A stretch of DNA of 64,000 bases from Streptomyces pinistramenti (GCF_020564935.1 NZ_JAJCXB010000018.1:62001-126000), one strand, 5' to 3'; shown: positions 50,752-60,132, counted from the first letter of the stretch. Translations and numbers: made by a program. The notes: generated by a model not told the origin, from the sequence alone.

Positions 50752-50859
50752 TCGTTGTGAACTCAAGGTATCACGCCGCGGGGACGGCTCTTGACCACTG
50801 CCGCCGTGGGGCCGCCGGTCCCATCGGCGGCCGCACGGATGCGGCGGGCAGCGACCTGC

Positions 50860-53754
50860 TCAGCCCCCGGAACCGCCGCCCTTCTTCGCGGACTTCTCCT
50901 CTGCCGCCGCGGCCCGGTCCAGCGCCTCCTTGAGCTTCTTCTGCGCCTGGCCGTAGCCGGCCCAGTCGCCCGAGACGCGGGCCTTCTCGCCGGCCTCGTA
51001 CGCCTTCTGCGCGTCGCCCAGCACCTCCTGGACCGTCTGGTTCACGGGAGGCTGCGTCGTCTGGCCGTTGTCCGGCGGCTCGGTGCCGGTACTGGGCGAC
51101 TTCTTGCCGAAGACCACGTCCAGCGCGTCCTCAAGGGAATTCTCCAGGACCGGCTTGTTGTCGCCGTAGCTGACCAGGACCTTCTTCAGCAGCGGGTAGT
51201 TGGTGTTCGCGCCGCGCAGATAGACCGGCTCGACGTACAGCAGTCCACCGTCCAGGGGCACGGTCAGCAGATTGCCGTACTCGATCTCGGAATCGCCGAA
51301 CTTCTTGAGGATGTTCAGCTCGTTGGCGATCTTCGGATCGGAGTTGAACTTCGACTGCACCAGTTGTGGGCCGGGGACCGGGGTCTCCGACGGCAGTTTC
51401 AGAATTCTGATCTTGCCGTAGTCATCGCTCTTCGCGTTGGCGTCGACGGCCATGAACGCCCCGAGGTTGTCTCTCTTGTTCGGCGTGAACGTCGTCGTCA
51501 GCGAGAAGGTCTGTTCCTTCTGGTCCGGCATCTTCATGCTCAGGTAGTACGGCGGCACGGCGTTGCCCGACTTGTTCGTCGGATCATTGGGGATCTGCCA
51601 CCGCTCGGAACCGGTGTAGAACGTGCCCGGGTCCGTGACGTGGTACGTCGTCAGCAACTGCCGCTGGACCTTGAACAGGTCCTGCGGATACCGCAGATGC
51701 TCCTCCAGCGACGAGCTGATGGCGTCCCGCTTCTCCACCGTGCCGGGGAACGCCTTCATCCAGGTCTTGAGGACCGGGTCCTTCTTGTCCCACTGGTAGA
51801 GCTTGACCGAGCCGTCGTACGCGTCGACCGTCGCCTTCACGGAGTTGCGGATGTAGTTGACCTGGTTCTGCTGGGCCATCACCGCCCGCTGCCCGTTGGT
51901 GAGCGAATCGGCCGTGGTGTCACCGAGCGTGGTGCGCGAGGCATACGGATAGCCGTTGCTCGTGGTGTAGGCGTCCACGATCCACTGGATCCGGCCGTCG
52001 ATGACCGCCGGGTAGGCGTCGCCGTCGATGGTCAGCCAGGGGGCGACCGCTTCGACGCGCTCCTTGGGTGTGCGGTTGTACAGGATCCGCGAACCGTCGC
52101 CGATCGCCCCGGAGTACAGGATCTGCGGCTCCCCGAACGCCACCGCGTACGCGGCGCGGTTGATGGGGTTGGAGAGGTTGACACCGCTCTTGCCCTGGTA
52201 CGTGTAGCTCTTCTCGCCGTTGTCGTCGGAGTAGTCCAACTCCTTCTGCGGACCGCCGACGATGGAGTACTGCGTGGTCTTCTCGCCGTAGTACACCCGC
52301 TGCTCGTACGGGGGGAACTGGCCCTTGGACGGCAGCTTCGACTCGGTGTACTTCGGGCCGCCGCCCTCCGCCGTCTCGGTGCCCTTCGCGGCCACCGCGC
52401 CATAGCCGTGGGTGTACTTGAAGTGGTCGTTGATCCAGTTCCGCTCGGGGATACCCGCGATGTTCAGCTCGCGCAGACCGATGACGGTGTCCTGCTCGGC
52501 ACCGTCCTTGTCCTTGTAGCGGTCGACGTCGAGGGTGGAGGGGAACTGGTAGTAGCCGCGCGCCTGCTGCTGTTGCTGGAACGCCGGGGACACCACGTTC
52601 GGGTCGAGCAGTCGCATGCTGGCGGTGGTGTCGGCGTTGTCCCGCAGCTTCTGGCTCTCCTCCTTGCCGGCGGGCTTGTAGTTGCCCTTGTAGCCGCTGA
52701 CCTCGGCGTCCTGGATGTCGTACGCGTCCCGGGTCGCCTTGATGTTCTGCTTGATGTACGGCGCTTCCTTGGCCTGTTCGTTCGGCTGGACCTGGAACTT
52801 CTGCACGATCGCCGGGTACAGACCGCCGATCAGCACGGCGGAGAGCACCATCAGGCCGAAGCCGATGACCGGAAGCTGCCACGTACGGCGCCAGAGAGTG
52901 GCGAAGAACAGCACCGCGCAGATCGCCGCGATGAAGAACAGGATCGTCTTCGCCGGGAGGTAGGCGTTGGCGTCGACGTACCGCAGGCCCGTCCAGCCGT
53001 CGGCCGACTTCAGGCCGCTGGACTTCACCGCCAGGCCGTACCGGTCGAGCCAGTATGCGATGGCCTTGAGCGACACGAAGATGCCCAGCAGCACGGACAG
53101 ATGGCCGGTGGCGGCCGCCGTCGCGCGCGAGCCGGGGCTCGTCAGCCGCAGTCCGCCGTAGAGGTAGTGCGTCAGCGCGGCGGCCACCAGGCACAGCACC
53201 GCCGCGGCGAAGCCGAAGCTCAGCAGGAAGCGGTACCAGGGCAGATCGAAGGCGTAGAACGCGACGTCCTTGCCGAACTGCGGGTCCTTCTGGCCGAAGG
53301 GCACGCCGTTGACCCACTGGAGCCACGTACGCCACTCACCGGACGCGGAGGCACCGGCGATCAGGCCGACGACCGCGGCAATCGCGAGGAGCGCCCATTT
53401 CTTGAACGGCGCCAGGCCCATGCGGTAGCGGTCCAGGCTCTGCTGCTCCACGGACATCGCGCTGAGCGGCGGCCGCAGCCGGTGGGCCAGCCAGACGTTG
53501 ACGCCGACGGCCACGGCCATCAGCACGCCGAAGAAGAAGAACAGGCCGATCTTGGTCCACAGGGTTGTGGTGAAGACCGAGGAGTATTTGACCGAGCGGT
53601 ACCAAAGCCAGTCGGTCCAGAACCCGGAGAACATCACGAAGAGCATGGCCAGCACGGCCAGTACACCCAACGTCATGAGCAGGGTCCGGATCCGCCGCGA
53701 CGGTCGGCCGACTCTGATCCGTGGCCCGGAGGGGCCTCCGCCGCGGTCCGGCAT
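50860..53754 (-). CDS. UPF0182-family large membrane protein
   Basis: A 964-residue protein. Six to seven hydrophobic helices occupy residues about 25-300 (TLLMTLGVLAVLAMLFVMFSG, TKIGLFFFFGVLMAVAVGVNVW, LLSFGFAAAVLCLVAAAL and others). A large presumably external domain of about 600 residues follows, with NPVGINRAAYAV-like blocks, and a Lys/Ala-rich C-terminal helix (QKKLKEALDRAAAAEEK). UPF0182 proteins are conserved in actinobacteria and some Gram-positives, including Mycobacterium tuberculosis Rv3193c; no enzymatic role is established. The ATG MPDRGGGPSGPRIRVGRP was chosen, typical of the family start. Divergent from the PPA1309 gene. Confidence 0.9.
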   Translation of the reverse strand: MPDRGGGPSGPRIRVGRPSRRIRTLLMTLGVLAVLAMLFVMFSGFWTDWLWYRSVKYSSVFTTTLWTKIGLFFFFGVLMAVAVGVNVWLAHRLRPPLSAMSVEQQSLDRYRMGLAPFKKWALLAIAAVVGLIAGASASGEWRTWLQWVNGVPFGQKDPQFGKDVAFYAFDLPWYRFLLSFGFAAAVLCLVAAALTHYLYGGLRLTSPGSRATAAATGHLSVLLGIFVSLKAIAYWLDRYGLAVKSSGLKSADGWTGLRYVDANAYLPAKTILFFIAAICAVLFFATLWRRTWQLPVIGFGLMVLSAVLIGGLYPAIVQKFQVQPNEQAKEAPYIKQNIKATRDAYDIQDAEVSGYKGNYKPAGKEESQKLRDNADTTASMRLLDPNVVSPAFQQQQQARGYYQFPSTLDVDRYKDKDGAEQDTVIGLRELNIAGIPERNWINDHFKYTHGYGAVAAKGTETAEGGGPKYTESKLPSKGQFPPYEQRVYYGEKTTQYSIVGGPQKELDYSDDNGEKSYTYQGKSGVNLSNPINRAAYAVAFGEPQILYSGAIGDGSRILYNRTPKERVEAVAPWLTIDGDAYPAVIDGRIQWIVDAYTTSNGYPYASRTTLGDTTADSLTNGQRAVMAQQNQVNYIRNSVKATVDAYDGSVKLYQWDKKDPVLKTWMKAFPGTVEKRDAISSSLEEHLRYPQDLFKVQRQLLTTYHVTDPGTFYTGSERWQIPNDPTNKSGNAVPPYYLSMKMPDQKEQTFSLTTTFTPNKRDNLGAFMAVDANAKSDDYGKIRILKLPSETPVPGPQLVQSKFNSDPKIANELNILKKFGDSEIEYGNLLTVPLDGGLLYVEPVYLRGANTNYPLLKKVLVSYGDNKPVLENSLEDALDVVFGKKSPSTGTEPPDNGQTTQPPVNQTVQEVLGDAQKAYEAGEKARVSGDWAGYGQAQKKLKEALDRAAAAEEKSAKKGGGSGG

Positions 53755-53890
53755 CTGGAAAGCCAAGGTGCGCACCTCGAAGTTCGCTGTCGTGTGGAAC
53801 AGGCCCGGCGATAGTAGGACCCACTGATGCAACTTACGAAGGCTTTACTCGGTTCCCGATTTCCGGGGTTCACAAGGCACGATGTGAAAC

Positions 53891-54445
53891 ATGACCAACC
53901 TCCCCGTTGACGGCACCCCTCTCGCCTCCGATCCGCTGACCCGCGCCGTACTCGAAATCGACGAGTACAGCGCCGGTCTCGGCTGGGACCAGCCCGCCCG
54001 CCTGTTCGCCCTCGTCGATTCCGCGAAGCTGCGTGACCAGGAACCTTCGCTCGCCGAGCAGCTCGGCATCGATGACTCCACCACCGCGTCCCTGACCCCC
54101 GTCGAGCAGGACGAGATCCCCGCCGGGGCTCCGCTCGACGAATTCCTCGCCACCATCGCCTGGCCGGAGGCGGTCGTCGGCTGCGCGCTGACCGTGGAGC
54201 GGCTGATGCTGCCGCCGTCCGCCGAGGATTCCGTGCCCGAAGGCATGGACGAGGCGCAGCTCGCCACGTGGGTCGCCAGGCATCCGGACCGTCAGGAGGT
54301 CCGTATGACGGTGGCGGTGCTGCGGGACGGTTCGCGGGAGTCGGCGCTGCGGCTGCGGGAGAAGGACTCGACCTCCGAGGTGCTCACGGGCGCCTCGTTG
54401 GTGCCGGGCCTCGCGGACGCGCTGGCCACGACATTCGAGTCCTGA
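53891..54445 (+). CDS. PPA1309-family conserved hypothetical protein
   Basis: A 184-residue acidic cytoplasmic protein, conserved in Streptomyces and relatives next to the UPF0182 and PDZ genes. It has no catalytic motif I can name; features are LEIDEYSAGLGWDQPARLFALVDSA at the start, PEAVVGCALTVERLMLPP in the middle and LVPGLADALATTF at the end. It starts 136 bp from the divergent UPF0182 gene. A functional link is suggested only by constant neighbours. Confidence 0.85.
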   Translation: MTNLPVDGTPLASDPLTRAVLEIDEYSAGLGWDQPARLFALVDSAKLRDQEPSLAEQLGIDDSTTASLTPVEQDEIPAGAPLDEFLATIAWPEAVVGCALTVERLMLPPSAEDSVPEGMDEAQLATWVARHPDRQEVRMTVAVLRDGSRESALRLREKDSTSEVLTGASLVPGLADALATTFES

Positions 54446-54557
54446 ACGGCTGACACCCGCCCTGCCCCGGGCGGCCCGGCGCCGCCGGTCCTTCCCGGAG
54501 CGCGGGCGGGTGCGGTCCTGCGCCGGAGCGCCCGCGGCAGCGCCGGCGCGGAATGCG

Positions 54558-55655
54558 TTACGGCGCGCCGGACTTGGCGCAGCTGGGCAGGCCCGACGTG
54601 TGGCCGCTGCTGATCTTCTCCAGCGCCTTCACCGCGTCACCGATGGTGTCGACCTTCACGAGGGTGAGGCCCTCCGGGGTGTCCTTGGCCGCGGCGGCGC
54701 AGTTGTCCTTCGGCGTCAGGAAGTATTCGGCGCCCTTGGCCCGCGCGCCGACCGTCTTCATCGAGATGCCGCCGATCGGCCCGACCTTCCCCTTGTCGTC
54801 GATGGTGCCGGTGCCCGCCACGAACTTGCCGCCGGTCAGGTCCTGCGGTGTGAGCTTGTCGACGATGCCGAGCGCGAACATCAGGCCGGCGCTCGGACCG
54901 CCCACGTCGGCCAGCTTGACGTCGATGGGGAACGGGAAGATGTGGTCGACTTCGGCCTGGATGCCGACGATGGCCCGGCCGTCCTCCGCCTTCTCCGTCG
55001 TGAGGGTCACCTGCCGGCGGCCGGTCTCGGGGCGCTTGCCCTTCTTCTCGTCCGCCGCCGCGGCCTTGGCGGGGATGACCGTGAAGACGACCTTTTCGCC
55101 CGCCTTGTGCCGGGTCACCAGCTTGGCGACGTCCGCCGTCGCCTTGACCGGCGTACCGTCCACGGCCTTGATCACGTCGCCGGCGTGCAGGTGCCCGTCG
55201 GCCGGCTTGTCCTTGACGACGGAGCCGACGACGGTCTGGGAGGCGACCGGGATCTTCAGCTGCTTGAGAGCCGCGGCCTTGGCGCTCTCCTGGGACTGGC
55301 TGAATTCCTCGGCGTTCACCTGGTCCGCCTGCTCGGCCGTCTGTCCCTCGGGGTAGAGCGTCTTGTGCGGGACCACGGCGCTGTCGGGGTCGAGCCAGCC
55401 GGAGACCGCCTGGAGGAGATTCATGGTGTAGTCGGGGCCGGTGACGCGGACCGTGGTCATGTTGAGGTGACCGGTCGTCGGATACGTCTTGTGGCCGCCG
55501 ATCTGCAGCACCGGCTTGCCGTCGTGGTCGCCCAGGGTGTTCACCGTCGGGCCCGGTGACATCTCGGAATACGGCGCGGGGATGAGCACCCCGGCGCAGA
55601 TCAGCGCGATCAGCATCAGGGTCGAGGCGAGCAGCGTCGCGGTGCGGCGTGGCAT
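54558..55655 (-). CDS. PDZ and Lon-like (S16) membrane serine protease, YlbL type
   Basis: A 365-residue protein. A single N-terminal membrane helix (TLLASTLMLIALICAGVLIPAP) is followed by an extracellular part, a PDZ domain at about 130-215 (HLHAGDVIKAVDGTPVKATADV) and a Lon-type protease domain. The Ser-Lys dyad is in GGPSAGLMFAL and GGISMKTVGA. These proteins cut or regulate envelope proteins; the mycobacterial relative is Rv3194c. It is convergent with PPA1309 and upstream of a tiny membrane gene on the same strand. Confidence 0.92.
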   Translation of the reverse strand: MPRRTATLLASTLMLIALICAGVLIPAPYSEMSPGPTVNTLGDHDGKPVLQIGGHKTYPTTGHLNMTTVRVTGPDYTMNLLQAVSGWLDPDSAVVPHKTLYPEGQTAEQADQVNAEEFSQSQESAKAAALKQLKIPVASQTVVGSVVKDKPADGHLHAGDVIKAVDGTPVKATADVAKLVTRHKAGEKVVFTVIPAKAAAADEKKGKRPETGRRQVTLTTEKAEDGRAIVGIQAEVDHIFPFPIDVKLADVGGPSAGLMFALGIVDKLTPQDLTGGKFVAGTGTIDDKGKVGPIGGISMKTVGARAKGAEYFLTPKDNCAAAAKDTPEGLTLVKVDTIGDAVKALEKISSGHTSGLPSCAKSGAP

Positions 55656-55739
55656 GGAACGACAGTACGGGACGGGTATGACAACCGGCCCGCGGGGCCG
55701 TCCGTATGAGGCGGCGGAGGGCGGTGGCGCGAAGCGCGC

Positions 55740-55910
55740 TCAGGCCGCGTCGGACCCGGAGTGTTCCTTCTCCATCGCGGCGCGGAACCGCGCGTATCCG
55801 GCCAGCTCCGCGACGTCCCCGCTCTTGCGGTTCCGCAGGGTCCAGCTGCTCCAGAGAGCGGCGGCGAACGCGGCAAGGAGCGGAATCAACAACCAGAGGA
55901 GCGCACCCAT
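55740..55910 (-). CDS. 56-residue single-pass membrane protein
   Basis: MGALLWLLIPLLAAFAAALW forms one N-terminal helix; a basic stretch (TLRNRKSGDVAELAGYARFR) and an acidic end (KEHSGSDAA) follow, so the tail faces the cytoplasm. A GGAGG 5 bp before the ATG strongly supports translation. The next gene on the strand, the PDZ protease, starts 84 bp further. No family name can be given; similar small proteins accompany the PDZ gene in Streptomyces as I recall. Confidence 0.78.
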   Translation of the reverse strand: MGALLWLLIPLLAAFAAALWSSWTLRNRKSGDVAELAGYARFRAAMEKEHSGSDAA

Positions 55911-56119
55911 AGTGGCCTCCCGGCCCTTAGTGCATACATGTTCGACGAATAAACAGATTAACCATCTGCCGGGTCAACGCTCACGCCAGGGGGCGGGTTA
56001 CGCAACCGGAACGCAAGGCACCGGATCAGCCGAGTGTTCGGGAACCGTACGGAGGCATGGCCTGCCGTCAGGCACGGCCCGCAGGCTCGTCTCCTTTGAC
56101 CGGTGGCTCCCCGGGAGGA

Positions 56120-56602
56120 TCACTGCGCGCCCACCCACTCCTCGGTGCCGTCCGAGAAGGTCTGGTGCTTCCAGATCGGCACCTCGTGCTTGAGGTCGTC
56201 GATCAGTTTGCGGCAGGCGTCGAACGCCTCGCCCCGGTGCGGGCAGGAGACCGCGACGACGACGGCGAGGTCGCCGACGGCGAGGTCGCCCACCCGGTGG
56301 ACGGCGGCCAGCGCGCGGACGGGGAAGTCGGCCACGACCTTCTCGGCGACGCGACGCATCTCCGCCTCGGCCGTCGGGTGCGCGGAGTAGCCCAGCCCGT
56401 CGACGTCGGAGCCGCCGTCGTGGGAGCGGACCGTGCCGACGAACAGGGCCGTTCCGCCCGCGGCTGTGTCACCGACGGTCGCGTGGACCTCGTCCACGGA
56501 CAGCGGCGTGTCGCGGATCGCCAGGAGGCGGATCGGGTCCGCCGCGACCTGCTCACCGGGGTGGTCGGGGCGCGGGGACGGAGGAACAGGTGTGCCGGAC
56601 AT
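56120..56602 (-). CDS. moaE: Molybdopterin synthase catalytic subunit
   Basis: A 160-residue MoaE. The catalytic lysines lie in the C-terminal block CRKLIDDLKHEVPIWKHQTFSDGTEEWVG (K about 119 and 126 by family numbering), and the central HRVGDLAVGD is typical. It transfers sulfur from MoaD thiocarboxylate to precursor Z to make molybdopterin. No moaD or other cofactor gene is adjacent, so it is an isolated member. The ATG MSGTPVPP starts after a 20-base gap from an alternative in-frame ATG (56620). Confidence 0.93.
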   Translation of the reverse strand: MSGTPVPPSPRPDHPGEQVAADPIRLLAIRDTPLSVDEVHATVGDTAAGGTALFVGTVRSHDGGSDVDGLGYSAHPTAEAEMRRVAEKVVADFPVRALAAVHRVGDLAVGDLAVVVAVSCPHRGEAFDACRKLIDDLKHEVPIWKHQTFSDGTEEWVGAQ

Positions 56603-56715
56603 GCTGCCATCGTGCCGCATTCGGCGGACGAAGGGGAATCGCCGTTTCCACCGGGCGCCGGGGCCGCCGTATGGAGGCTCCTACAGGGCGGCCGCCGCGC
56701 CCGCCGTCCTCCGGG

Positions 56716-57867
56716 TCAGATGCGGCGGCGGGCCTTGCGTGCGCGCCGGACCAGGGCCGCCGTGCCCAGGAGAGCGACGGTGGCGCCGGCGGCGCCGGCC
56801 GCGGTGGCGTCCTTGCGGCCGAGCCTGCGGCCGGCGAGGGTGTGCCGTCCCGCGACCTCTTCCAGGAGTTCGGCCAGGACGTCCTCGTTCGTCCACCGGG
56901 GCCGCCAGCCCGCTTCGTGGAGCCGGCTGCCGCTGACCACCCAGGGGTGCATCGTGTACGCGAGGTCGCCCGCGGGCGACGGGGTCAGGCCGATGCGGTG
57001 CAGGCGGGCCGCGGCGCCCAGGGCCACGGACGACGGCAGTTCCATCCGCCGGATCCCGGACAGCTCCTCGACCTCTTCCTGTTCCAGCCAGCCGTCGCAG
57101 CCGACCGCGAGTTCACCGTCGACCTTCTCCAGGGCGGCGTACTCCAGGGCGCTGACCAGGTCGTCCACGTGGCAGAACTGCCAGGCGGGGCGGGATCCCG
57201 CGACGACCAGGAGGCGCGGCGACTCGAAGTAGCGGGTCAGGGCGGTGTCGGTGCCGCCCACCAGGACGGTGGGGCGCAGAACGGTGACGTTCAGGCCGGG
57301 GTGTGCGCGGGGCGCGCGGCGGGCGAGGTGCTCGATCTCCAGGAGGTCGCCGACGCCCGTGGCGTCGGCGGTGGCGCGCAGTTCGGCGTCCTCGGCGAGC
57401 GGCACGTCGTTGTCGGGGAGCGCGCCGTAGACCATGGCGGAGGTGCACAGCACGACGCGGTGGACGCCGGCGGCCGCGGCGGCGGTGAGCACGGTCTGGG
57501 TGCCGCGGACGTTGTAGGCGGTACGGGCCGCGGCATCGGTCTCCAGGTCGAGGTCGAGCGCCAGGTGGACGACGACGTCGGCGCCGCGCAGCTTCTCGGC
57601 GATGGCGGGGTCGCGTACGTCCAGCAGGTGCCAGTGCGCCTCGGGGACGTCGCCGCGCCTCTCGTCGATGGCCACGACCTGTTTGACCTCGTCGGATGCC
57701 ACGAGGGCGCGGGTCAGCAGTTCGCCGACGCCGAAGGCGGCTCCGGTGACGGCGACGACGGGGCGGCGTCCCGGCCGCTGGGTGGTGCCGTCTTCGGTGC
57801 GGCCTGCTTTCTCGGTCGGGGCGGCAGCGTTTCGCGCTGCGCGAACGGTCGGATCTGGGGAACTCAC
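56716..57867 (-). CDS. SDR-family NAD(P)-dependent epimerase-like membrane-tailed protein
   Basis: A 383-residue extended SDR. The cofactor motif is AVTGAAFGVGELL (a G-x-x-x-x-G-x-G variant), with VVHLALDLDLETDAAARTAYNVRGTQTVLTAA and the Y-G-A motif CTSAMVYGALPD. The catalytic Tyr/Lys pair is not canonical: after SAMVYGA there is no K four residues later. The C-terminal 50 residues hold a hydrophobic helix (GAAGATVALLGTAALVRRARKA), a membrane anchor. GTG 57867 has GGAGA at 6 bp. It is divergent from the DUF2342 gene. Substrate unknown. Confidence 0.85.
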   Translation of the reverse strand: MSSPDPTVRAARNAAAPTEKAGRTEDGTTQRPGRRPVVAVTGAAFGVGELLTRALVASDEVKQVVAIDERRGDVPEAHWHLLDVRDPAIAEKLRGADVVVHLALDLDLETDAAARTAYNVRGTQTVLTAAAAAGVHRVVLCTSAMVYGALPDNDVPLAEDAELRATADATGVGDLLEIEHLARRAPRAHPGLNVTVLRPTVLVGGTDTALTRYFESPRLLVVAGSRPAWQFCHVDDLVSALEYAALEKVDGELAVGCDGWLEQEEVEELSGIRRMELPSSVALGAAARLHRIGLTPSPAGDLAYTMHPWVVSGSRLHEAGWRPRWTNEDVLAELLEEVAGRHTLAGRRLGRKDATAAGAAGATVALLGTAALVRRARKARRRI

Positions 57868-58058
57868 CGGGCGTCTCCAGCGGTTGTCTTCAGTACGCAC
57901 GCGAACTGGCGCGTACGTACAGGTGGCGTCCATCCTGCCGCAGGCACCGCGACAGCGAAGCACCGAGGCCCGAAGCTCTCGGGGTGTCTACGCTGGAGGG
58001 TGATGTCGGGCAGCCGCCGTCGGCCCCGGGTCGGCGGCCCTACGAGCCGAGGAAACCC

Positions 58059-59573
58059 GTGAGTGACACCCCATTTGGATTCGGCCTTCCGCCGGAGGAG
58101 CCGGAGGACGGCGACAACGGCGAGAAGAAGGGCGGCCAGGGAGGTGGCCAGGGCCCTGCGGACCCGTTCGGGTTCGGCGGCGGGAGCGGCGGCGCGGACA
58201 ATCCGTTCGCGGCGCTCTTCGGCGGCATGGGCGGTCCCGGCGGCCAGATGAACCCTGGCGATCTTGGCGCCGCCTTCCAGAAGCTCGGCCAGATGCTCTC
58301 GTACGAGGGCGGGCCGGTGAACTGGGACATGGCCAAGGACATCGCGCGGCAGACCGTCGCGCAGGGCGCCGAGGACGGCAGCAAGGACGCGAGCCTGTCC
58401 CCCGGTGAGCGCGTCGCGGTCGAGGAGGCCGTGCGCCTGGCGGATCTGTGGCTGGACGGCGTGACGTCGCTGCCTTCGGGGGCCGGTTCGGTGGTGGCGT
58501 GGAGCCGTGCGGAGTGGGTCGAGGAGACCCTGCCGGTCTGGAAGGACCTGGTGAATCCGCTGGCGGAGCGGGTCGGGTCGGCGATGGGCGATGTGCTGCC
58601 CGGGGAGATGCAGGCCATGGCGGGCCCGCTCCTGGGCATGATGCGTTCCATGGGCGGCGCGATGTTCGGCACCCAGATCGGCCAGGCGCTCGGCGTCCTG
58701 GCGGGCGAGGTCGTCGGATCGACGGATGTCGGGCTGCCGCTGGGTCCGGCGGGCAAGGCCGCGCTGCTGCCGGGGAACATCGCGCAGTTCGGCGCCGGCC
58801 TGGGCGTGCCGGAGGAGGAAGTGCGGCTGTACCTCGCCCTGCGGGAGGCCGCCCACCAGCGGCTCTTCGCGCATGTGCCGTGGCTGCGGTCGCATCTGTT
58901 CGGGGCCGTGGAGGGCTACGCCCGCGGCATCAAGGTCGACACCAGCAAGCTGGAGGACGTGGTCGGCCAGATCGACCCGCAGCATCCCGAGGAGCTGCAG
59001 AACGCCCTGCAGCAGGGCATGTTCCAGCCCGAGGACACTCCGGAGCAGAAGGCCGCGCTGGCCCGCCTGGAGACCGCGCTCGCGCTGGTGGAGGGCTGGG
59101 TGGACGCGGTGGTGCACGCCGCGGCCGCGCCGCATCTGCCGTCGGCCGACGCGCTCCGGGAGACGCTGCGGCGGCGCCGGGCGACCGGTGGCCCGGCCGA
59201 GCAGACCTTCGCGACGCTGATCGGTCTCCAGTTGCGTCCGCGGCGTCTGCGGGACGCTTCGCGGCTGTGGGCGTCGTTGACGGACGCCCGGGGCCTGGAG
59301 GGCCGCGACGCCCTGTGGGAGCACCCGGACATGCTGCCGACCGCCGCCGACCTGGACGATCCGGACGGCTTCGTGCACCACGAGCAGATGGACTTCTCCG
59401 AGCTGGACAAGATGCTGGGTGACGCGGCGAGCTGCACGACGGATCTGCGCAAGCCGGACGCGTCCCCGCAGGCGCCGGATGCTGCTCCGGAGGTGCCCGG
59501 CGAGCCCGGTGAGGGACGCGGGCCCGGCGACGGCAAGGACGAGGGCGGCGCCAAGGGCGACGGTGACCGGTGA
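58059..59573 (+). CDS. DUF2342 zinc-dependent metalloprotease-like protein
   Basis: A 504-residue protein of the actinobacterial DUF2342 (zincin-like) family. A Gly/Pro-rich low-complexity start (about 70 residues) precedes a helical domain with ALREAAHQRLFAHVPWLRSHLF, where E-A-x-H-x-R corresponds to the family's inverted zinc motif, and MDAVVHAAAA-like and EEGWVDAVV blocks. The C-terminal part is acidic and disordered. The mycobacterial relative is Rv3195. GTG 58059 has GAGGAAACCC before it. Its stop overlaps the Nudix gene start by 4 bases (GTGA). Confidence 0.87.
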   Translation: MSDTPFGFGLPPEEPEDGDNGEKKGGQGGGQGPADPFGFGGGSGGADNPFAALFGGMGGPGGQMNPGDLGAAFQKLGQMLSYEGGPVNWDMAKDIARQTVAQGAEDGSKDASLSPGERVAVEEAVRLADLWLDGVTSLPSGAGSVVAWSRAEWVEETLPVWKDLVNPLAERVGSAMGDVLPGEMQAMAGPLLGMMRSMGGAMFGTQIGQALGVLAGEVVGSTDVGLPLGPAGKAALLPGNIAQFGAGLGVPEEEVRLYLALREAAHQRLFAHVPWLRSHLFGAVEGYARGIKVDTSKLEDVVGQIDPQHPEELQNALQQGMFQPEDTPEQKAALARLETALALVEGWVDAVVHAAAAPHLPSADALRETLRRRRATGGPAEQTFATLIGLQLRPRRLRDASRLWASLTDARGLEGRDALWEHPDMLPTAADLDDPDGFVHHEQMDFSELDKMLGDAASCTTDLRKPDASPQAPDAAPEVPGEPGEGRGPGDGKDEGGAKGDGDR

Positions 59574-60100
59574 GCCTGCGTGACGAGGCGGCGCGGGCGC
59601 TCAAGGAGTGGCCCGCGCCGTCGCCCGCCCAGGAGGAGCTGCGGCTCGCGTACCTGGAGCACCTGGCGGCGCACCAGGACGGCATGTGGAAGCCCTGCAA
59701 GGAGGGGCATCTCACGGCGAGCGCGCTGGTGATCGATCCGGCCGCGGGCCGGGTGCTGCTCACCCTGCACCGCAAGCTGGAGATGTGGCTCCAGATGGGC
59801 GGCCACTGCGAGCCGGAGGACGGCACGCTGGCCGGGGCGGCGCTGCGGGAGGCGCGGGAGGAGTCCGGGATCGCGCAGGGCCTGACGCTGCTGCCCGGCG
59901 GCCCGGTGCGGCTTGACCGTCATCACACGCCGTGTGCCTGGCATCTGGATGTGCAGTTCGCGGCCCTGGCGCCGGCGGGCGCGGTCGCGGAGATCAGTGA
60001 CGAGTCGCTGGACCTGCGGTGGTTCGGTTACGACGAGGTGGCGGCCGTCGCGGACGACTCGGTGGTGCGTCTGGTGGACCGCACCCGCGCGCTTCTCTAG
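59570..60100 (+). CDS. Nudix hydrolase
   Basis: A 176-residue Nudix protein. The box is GGHCEPEDGTLAGAALREAREESGI, with the REAREESG core intact; the first Glu of the canonical G-x5-E-x7-R-E is displaced by two residues (EPED). N-terminal WPAPSPAQEELRLAYLEHLAAH resembles actinobacterial Nudix proteins of unknown substrate, possibly nucleotide-sugar or (d)NTP clean-up. It is translationally coupled to the DUF2342 gene. Confidence 0.88.
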   Translation: MSLRDEAARALKEWPAPSPAQEELRLAYLEHLAAHQDGMWKPCKEGHLTASALVIDPAAGRVLLTLHRKLEMWLQMGGHCEPEDGTLAGAALREAREESGIAQGLTLLPGGPVRLDRHHTPCAWHLDVQFAALAPAGAVAEISDESLDLRWFGYDEVAAVADDSVVRLVDRTRALL

Positions 60101-60132
60101 AGGCGCGCGGGCGGATCCGCCCCGGTGGGCCG

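Noticed and set aside
50791..53814. 1007-codon open frame on the plus strand opposite the UPF0182 gene
   Set aside because: Its predicted protein is low-complexity and it exactly mirrors the well-conserved membrane protein; it results from GC-rich antisense codons.
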